Positions 1 through 4,050 of a stretch of 6,034 nucleotides of DNA are shown here, piece by piece; position 1 is the first letter of the stretch; every line of letters begins with the position of its first letter. Below the pieces are notes generated by a model. It did not search any database and was not told where the DNA came from. It saw nothing but the letters and a program-made list of their open reading frames with translations. Position numbers and translations under genes: made by a program. The DNA is taken from positions 1 through 6,034 of the forward strand of contig JACRCS010000892.1 in the NCBI GenBank assembly GCA_016218905.1. The letters are read 5' to 3'. The DNA is from Deltaproteobacteria bacterium (lineage in GTDB: Bacteria > Desulfobacterota_C > Deferrisomatia > Deferrisomatales > JACRMM01).

Positions 1-1235
1 GCCGTGCCTGCGTTGCGGTTGAAGGACAGGTAGAACGTGTCGGCGTCGACCACCTTCAGGGCGTCGACGTTGGCGTCGGCCGGAAGCCCGGCCGCCGAAG
101 CGCGGAATACCCGGCTGAAAGCAGTGCCGTCCCAGGCGTAAATGTCCGCGTCGTCATAGGGTCCGGCGACGCCCGGCACCGCGGCGTTGCCCAGGGTCGA
201 GAAGTAGAGCACGGGCGGGTTGACCTTAAGGAAGCTCATCAGGCCCCCGGGAGTCTGGAGGGCGTTGGTGAGGTTCATCCTCTGGTCGTGGATTGCATAG
301 GTGCCTCCCGCGCCGGGGGTAAAGATCGCGTCCATCGCCTTTCCGGCCGGCAGCAGCACGGAGTACTGCTCCCGCGAATAGGGGTAGGGGTTGCCGTCCT
401 CGGCGACGAGCTTCAGGTACCCGCCTTGGAGAACGGGCACGTGGGGTTGGAGCCCCGCGTTGGCAAACCGGATGAGGATCCGCTGCCCTACGTTTCCCGC
501 CGGGATCTCCGGCGTCACCCCCCTTACGTACGGCTCTCCGTTCACCAGGAAATACTCGGGGTGGTAGTTGAACGTGCTGGTGACCGACTTGCCGGGCCCG
601 TAGTCATCCGCCTGGACGGCCGCGTGCAGGCCCGGATCGATCTCGCTGTAGAGCAGGGCCACCGCACGGTCGTACGGCACACCGGCGTAGGCCAGGCCCG
701 GGCCGGCGTCCTTGCAGGCCATGCCGTAGAGGCCCATCTGCACCTGGACCGCCGGGTGGGTGCCGCTCATGTAGAGGTAGGTGCCCGGCTTGAACTCGCG
801 CCAGACGTACGTGACCGGCGCGCCCGGCAGTGCCTCTTCGATGAACGACCGAGCCCGCTCCCGACTCTGGGCATCGGTGAAGAAGGCCGTGGCCGGCGCC
901 CCTGCCGCGCTCGAAGCCTGCCCCTGGATGAAGAGCGAGACGCGAACCTGTTCGCCGTTGAGGACCGGAAGGTCATTGCGCAGGTGAACAATGAGGCCGG
1001 TGCTGTCTTCGGGGAGCACGACCAGCTCGGGGCCGGGGACCTGCGGCTGGCCGCCGCAGCCATCGCTCAGGTTATTGTTGTTGTCCTGCGCAAAGCCCCA
1101 CATCGTGACGACCGCGCCGTCAGGCATCTCCTTTGCGGTCGCTCCGGCGCACAGCCAGTACTCGGCCGCAAGAGCCGGTCCGGCCGCAAGGAGGGATGAA
1201 ACCAGCAAAGGCACGAGGAGAATCTTGCCGTTCAT
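1..1235 (-). CDS. Copper-free cupredoxin (multicopper-oxidase-like) secreted protein with extra C-terminal domain, 3' end cut off
   Basis: The frame is open from the ATG at 1235-1233 to the window edge, giving 411 residues with no stop; the C-terminus lies outside. The start is set by GGAGG eight bases upstream and a Sec signal peptide (MNGK, a hydrophobic stretch, then ALA-AEYW, cleavage predicted after residue 23). Residues about 40-175 and 185-335 look like two cupredoxin domains and match protein B in order and wording: GTYLYMSGTH (150-159), QVQMGLYG (163-170), SEIDPGLH (196-203), FLVNGEPY (228-235), ILIRFANAG (252-260), MDAIF (300-304). All copper ligands are gone: HCH of protein A is here M155-S156-G157, and HPFHTHG of B is LQPHVPVLQ. 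Enzymatic copper chemistry is therefore unlikely; a structural, partner-binding or targeting role is inferred. From about 340 a different domain starts (YFSTLGNAAVPGV, YDDADIYAWDG, VDADTFYLSF). I recognise this wording as a recurrent domain of bacterial secreted proteins but cannot name it. It is the last of three tightly packed genes visible here. Confidence 0.82.
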   Translation of the reverse strand, partial: MNGKILLVPLLVSSLLAAGPALAAEYWLCAGATAKEMPDGAVVTMWGFAQDNNNNLSDGCGGQPQVPGPELVVLPEDSTGLIVHLRNDLPVLNGEQVRVSLFIQGQASSAAGAPATAFFTDAQSRERARSFIEEALPGAPVTYVWREFKPGTYLYMSGTHPAVQVQMGLYGMACKDAGPGLAYAGVPYDRAVALLYSEIDPGLHAAVQADDYGPGKSVTSTFNYHPEYFLVNGEPYVRGVTPEIPAGNVGQRILIRFANAGLQPHVPVLQGGYLKLVAEDGNPYPYSREQYSVLLPAGKAMDAIFTPGAGGTYAIHDQRMNLTNALQTPGGLMSFLKVNPPVLYFSTLGNAAVPGVAGPYDDADIYAWDGTAFSRVFRASAAGLPADANVDALKVVDADTFYLSFNRNAGT

Positions 1236-1253
1236 GTCCTCTCCCTCCTTTCC
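1236..1253 (-). promoter_or_regulatory. Intergenic spacer with Shine-Dalgarno for the third cupredoxin gene
   Basis: Only 18 bases separate the TGA of gene B (1256-1254) from the ATG of gene C. On the minus strand they contain AAAGGAGGG (1251-1243), with GGAGG eight bases before the ATG. There is no room for a promoter or terminator, so B and C are almost certainly on one message. The strong site supports independent translation initiation of C. Confidence 0.85.
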
Positions 1254-2651
1254 TCAAGGAATCGGAACGCCGGGGGCCTCGACGTAGAGCATGGTCATCA
1301 TGCCGCCCGGAAAGATGTCGAAGTTTGTGAGCTCCTTCTCCGCGTGGGAGTGCCACATGAAGACGAAGGCCCCGGTCGGGTTGAGCCCGCCCTGGCCGGG
1401 GGGAAGACCGCCCTCCGGAACGTCCCCCAGGAAGGGGCTGCCGCCGTAGAAGCCTCCCAAGGCGAGATCCTGGAGCGCAGGCAGGACCACCGGCAACGGC
1501 TTTCCGTGATCGGCGCAGTACTCGTACGTTGCGTCGTCGAAGCCGTCCGGAGCCCGGGCTCCCGTCCTGTTGTCGGCGAGGTCGGTGCATGCTGCGTCAT
1601 GGCAGAAGGCGCCGGTTGCGTCATCGAAGCCATTGTTGTCGGTGTCGGCGCATGCCGTGTCCACGGGCCCGTAGATGTCCCAGCCGAGTTTCTCGCCCGT
1701 CCACTCGAAGATCGCATCCCAGGTCTGCCCCGGAACGGCGTTGATCGTGAAGGTCTCGAAGGATAAGTCAGGCCCGGCCCCGGGCGTGCTCTCCAGAAGC
1801 CGGCCGTCCCGGGCGATCACCCTGGCGTGGTTGCCGTGGGTATGGAAGGGGTGCAGGTCCCGTCCGAGGTTGACGACCCGTATGAGCAGCCGGTCGCCGG
1901 GATGCATCATGGCCATGGAGCCGTAAGGCTGGGTCGGGAGCCAGGGGACGAAGGAGGGCAGCATGTCGTCCGGGGCGACGCGGCCGTTGATGAACCAGTA
2001 CAACGGGTCCCGATTCGTGTTGTTGACGAGGTTCGCGGCGCCGAAGTCCACGTACAGGTGAACATACGGGTCCATCTCGGTGAGGAGGAACAGGTGCTCG
2101 CGATCGAAACGGGTGTTCGCGTGGTTGTACGCGTAACTCTCGCCCAGGGCAGGCCGGACGATGAGTACGCCCAGGAGCCCCATCTCCACCTGTAGCTCCA
2201 TGTGCGTGCCGCTGTAGTAGACGTACGTGCCCGGCTTCGAGGCCTTGAACCGATAGGTGACGGAATCGGCCGGGCCCGCGGACTCCCGGGTGAGGAGGCC
2301 CGGCTGGCCGCCCGTGGCGGTCACCCCGGTCTGGCCCGGAAAGAGGATGGAGACCGGCTCCGGCAACGTGTTCGTGAGGGTGACGGTGACCGTGTCCCCC
2401 TCGTTCACGATCATCGTGGGGCCCGGATATTGGGCGCGGTTGAAGGGGGGAGCGGCTTGGTTGTCCTTGTAACCCCAGACCAGCCAGCTGCCGCCCTCGG
2501 CCGTGGAAATGAAGTCCGCTCCGGCGGTGAAGCTGAAGCTGGGCCCGGTCACCCCGTCGATCATGGCTCCCGCGTCCGCTGCCAGGAAAAAGAGGACCAG
2601 GACAGCGACGGTGAGAGGGAAGTCTGCGATCCTTCCGATGTGCTTCCTCAT
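1254..2651 (-). CDS. Secreted multicopper-oxidase-type protein holding half of a trinuclear copper site, no type 1 cysteine
   Basis: This is a 465-residue protein. The start at 2651-2649 is chosen because GGAGG lies five bases upstream and a signal peptide follows at once (MRKHIGRIAD, hydrophobic core, cleavage predicted after A27-G28-A29). An in-frame ATG at 2672 would overlap the end of gene A and lacks this site. Cupredoxin domain 1 (about 45-165; PGPTMIVNEGDTVTVTLTN at 77-95) has lost its ligands: the HCH position is Y146-S147-G148. Domain 2 (about 185-465) has the classic H267-P-F-H270-T-H272-G and, near the C-terminus, W433-H434-S435-H436 followed by FPGGMM (447-452). In a normal multicopper oxidase the second motif is HCH with the type 1 cysteine; here it is serine, so no blue copper centre is expected, but four trinuclear-type histidines remain. 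Between the motifs is a cysteine-containing insert (about 331-425) with two NGFDDAT/DGFDDAT repeats and a calcium-loop-like D336-x-D338-x-N340-G-x-x-D344. The likely role is a partner subunit completing the copper cluster of protein A. Secreted or periplasmic. Confidence 0.88.
   Translation of the reverse strand: MRKHIGRIADFPLTVAVLVLFFLAADAGAMIDGVTGPSFSFTAGADFISTAEGGSWLVWGYKDNQAAPPFNRAQYPGPTMIVNEGDTVTVTLTNTLPEPVSILFPGQTGVTATGGQPGLLTRESAGPADSVTYRFKASKPGTYVYYSGTHMELQVEMGLLGVLIVRPALGESYAYNHANTRFDREHLFLLTEMDPYVHLYVDFGAANLVNNTNRDPLYWFINGRVAPDDMLPSFVPWLPTQPYGSMAMMHPGDRLLIRVVNLGRDLHPFHTHGNHARVIARDGRLLESTPGAGPDLSFETFTINAVPGQTWDAIFEWTGEKLGWDIYGPVDTACADTDNNGFDDATGAFCHDAACTDLADNRTGARAPDGFDDATYEYCADHGKPLPVVLPALQDLALGGFYGGSPFLGDVPEGGLPPGQGGLNPTGAFVFMWHSHAEKELTNFDIFPGGMMTMLYVEAPGVPIP
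1528..1631 (-). repeat. Internal 87-base (29-residue) tandem-type repeat in the insert of gene B
   Basis: A 17-base unit occurs at 1615-1631 and again at 1528-1544, differing at one base, exactly 87 bases (29 codons) apart. At protein level the units read N340-GFDDAT-xxx-C350 and D369-GFDDAT-xxx-C379. The acidic pattern resembles dockerin/thrombospondin type 3 calcium loops, and the insert has four cysteines (334, 350, 355, 379) that could form two disulfides. The repeat is direct from sequence; calcium binding and disulfides are inference. Confidence 0.75.
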
Positions 2652-2668
2652 GGCAACCTCCCTGGCCC
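2652..2668 (-). promoter_or_regulatory. Intergenic spacer with Shine-Dalgarno for gene B
   Basis: The 17 bases between the TGA of gene A (2671-2669) and the ATG of gene B contain AGGGAGGT on the minus strand (2663-2656), with GGAGG five bases before the ATG. The spacing decides the start of gene B at 2651 rather than the in-frame ATG 21 bases further upstream. There is no terminator or promoter space, so A and B are inferred to be co-transcribed. Confidence 0.85.
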
Positions 2669-3982
2669 TCAATTGACGCGTATTTCGGTCATCATGCCGC
2701 CGAAGTCCTCCTCGTTGTTGCTGAGGAGGTTGAGCTGCGTGCTGTAGAGAAAGTATCTGCCGGGCTGTACCTTTGCCGGATCCAGATACAGGATGACGTC
2801 TGCCGTTTCCCCGCTGTTCAAGGTCACCGAGCTGGTTCTATAGGAGAGGTCCTTCCCGTCCGGGCCGCGCAGCAGCCTTGCGCTGATGCCCACCACCGTC
2901 ATCGGCACGGGCAGGGTCGTGGCGACGGTGTCCATCCGCGTGACGTTCAGGTTCGAGAGCCTGAGCAGCAGCCTGTCCCCCCGCCTCGCTTGGATGAGGG
3001 AGGAGACGTGCTGGGAGTCCCTGCCCCCGTTTTCCACCTGCCCGGCGCCGAAAATCGAGCCCGGGTTGGTCGTGTCCGGATACCCTCTCCCGTTCAGCAT
3101 GGGGTACTTGTCCTTCATGAGGGCAAAGGGGAGGGGCTGGACGTTCAGACTCGCATCGTGGAAATCGGGGTCGAAGTGATCGATCTGGATGGCGGCTTCC
3201 ACGTCGTAGTAGGTCGACCCGTCGCCGTCGTTGTACACGTACTTGTCTCCGAGCAACGGATCGTCCTCATTGCGATTTGCGCTCCAATCGGGGTTACTGT
3301 GCGCCCTGCGCAAGGGATGGCTGGAGAGGGCCGTTCCCGCGGGCAGCCGGTTCTGGGCCGGCCTTACGTAGAGATTCCCGAGCATCCCCATCTGCATGTG
3401 CTCGGTCGCCTCCACGTGGCAGTGGTACATGTAGGTCCCTGGCTGGGCCACGTAGTAGTAGTAGGTCAGGCTCCCCCCCATGTTGATGGCGATCGACCCG
3501 TCGGGCATCCCGTCGAAGATCGATGAGGCCTGAGGAAAGCCGTGGTAGTGGACCGTGTGGGGGTCGAAGAGGTCCGGCCGCATCATCATTCCCACGTTGG
3601 TCAGGGTGAGGTAGAACTCGTCGCCCTCGTCCTGTGCGATCGTCGGCGCGGGCCACTCCGCCGCGAGCATGCCGCCATCGAGCGCCTGGCTCTGGCCGAT
3701 GCCCGTCAGGTCGCCGAACCCGAACATGTACTGGGGCCTTCCGTCCGCCATGGTGGCGAACCCGTCTCCGGACGAGAGGTGGATGCACCGGGCATCGCCC
3801 GGAAAGGAGTAGGTCGTCCCGCCGATCTTCGGGTTCCTGGGATCTGCCGCGCCGTCGGGGATTGCATCGAGGTCGGCGTCGCCCGGGCATTGGATCAGGA
3901 CCGCTGCGCCCGACGGAGTCGTGCCGGCCAGGGGCAGGGCGGCCATAAGTACCAGCGCCTGCACAAATCGGATGTGAGTCAT
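2669..3982 (-). CDS. Secreted multicopper-oxidase-type protein with type 1 copper site (MofA/OmpB-like N-terminal part)
   Basis: This is a 437-residue protein. The start at 3982-3980 follows AAAGGAGG by eight bases and opens a Sec signal peptide (MTHIRFVQ, hydrophobic core ending LAGTTPSGAA, cleavage near residue 26). The mature N-terminus has C32 and a calcium-loop-like run of aspartates (D35-x-D37-x-D39...D43). Cupredoxin domain 1 (about 85-207) carries H142-x-x-H145-Y-H147-G and H187-C188-H189-x5-H195-x4-M200. H142, C188, H195 and M200 form a plausible complete type 1 copper site; H145, H147, H187 and H189 are the usual type 2/3 positions, half of a trinuclear cluster. Domain 2 (about 235-437; IDHFDPDFH, YPMLNGRGYP) ends in FLYSTQLNLLSNNEEDFGGM, where ligand positions are lost. 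The wording around the sites (DPHTVHYHGFPQASSIFDG, GTYMYHCHVEATEHMQMGM) is like that of large bacterial oxidases related to Leptothrix MofA and Geobacter OmpB, as I recall them. Those are single long chains; this one stops after two domains. The copper-dependent oxidase role is well supported; the substrate (Mn, Fe or another) is not. Confidence 0.9.
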   Translation of the reverse strand: MTHIRFVQALVLMAALPLAGTTPSGAAVLIQCPGDADLDAIPDGAADPRNPKIGGTTYSFPGDARCIHLSSGDGFATMADGRPQYMFGFGDLTGIGQSQALDGGMLAAEWPAPTIAQDEGDEFYLTLTNVGMMMRPDLFDPHTVHYHGFPQASSIFDGMPDGSIAINMGGSLTYYYYVAQPGTYMYHCHVEATEHMQMGMLGNLYVRPAQNRLPAGTALSSHPLRRAHSNPDWSANRNEDDPLLGDKYVYNDGDGSTYYDVEAAIQIDHFDPDFHDASLNVQPLPFALMKDKYPMLNGRGYPDTTNPGSIFGAGQVENGGRDSQHVSSLIQARRGDRLLLRLSNLNVTRMDTVATTLPVPMTVVGISARLLRGPDGKDLSYRTSSVTLNSGETADVILYLDPAKVQPGRYFLYSTQLNLLSNNEEDFGGMMTEIRVN

Positions 3983-3990
3983 CGTAAGGG

Positions 3991-3998
3991 CCTCCTTT
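3991..3998 (-). promoter_or_regulatory. Shine-Dalgarno of gene A
   Basis: AAAGGAGG on the minus strand lies eight bases upstream of the ATG at 3982. The frame is open a further 102 codons upstream, to 4288, but that part would overlap gene D and is not signal-peptide-like. This site and the following signal peptide fix the start. Confidence 0.9.
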
Positions 3999-4005
3999 CG
4001 CCTCG

Positions 4006-4039
4006 CTCGTCCCGCCGGGCAGATGCCCGGCGGGACGAG
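4006..4039 (-). other. Perfect GC-rich 15-bp hairpin between genes D and A (possible terminator, attenuator or mRNA stabiliser)
   Basis: Bases 4006-4020 are perfectly complementary to 4025-4039 with a four-base loop (agat, 4021-4024). An alternative fold pairs 3999-4004 with 4037-4042, leaving a four-base bulge. It begins 11 bases after the TAG of gene D and ends just upstream of the Shine-Dalgarno of gene A. No T-run follows on either strand, so it is not a standard intrinsic terminator. GC-rich bacteria do use such stems for partial termination or 3'-end protection. The structure is certain from base pairing; its role is inference. Confidence 0.75.
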
Positions 4040-4050
4040 GCGTGAGGTTG

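Noticed and set aside
288..1199. A 303-codon open frame on the plus strand
   Set aside because: It is antisense to gene C. Its product is rich in R, G, A and V with no recognisable domain, no signal and no good ribosome site. GC-rich genes commonly leave the opposite strand open; the minus-strand frame shows clear cupredoxin wording.
2652..2672. An alternative start of gene B at 2672
   Set aside because: It overlaps the stop of gene A and adds seven residues before a good signal peptide; the GGAGG is placed for the ATG at 2651.
1236..2672. The idea that A, B and C are one long oxidase broken by frameshifts or sequencing errors
   Set aside because: Each gene has its own stop, Shine-Dalgarno, start codon and signal peptide with cleavage site. 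A frameshift would not create these, so the split is real.
4006..4039. The hairpin as a standard intrinsic terminator
   Set aside because: There is no T-run on either strand after the stem, and the next gene's ribosome site follows directly. It is kept only as a hairpin of uncertain role.
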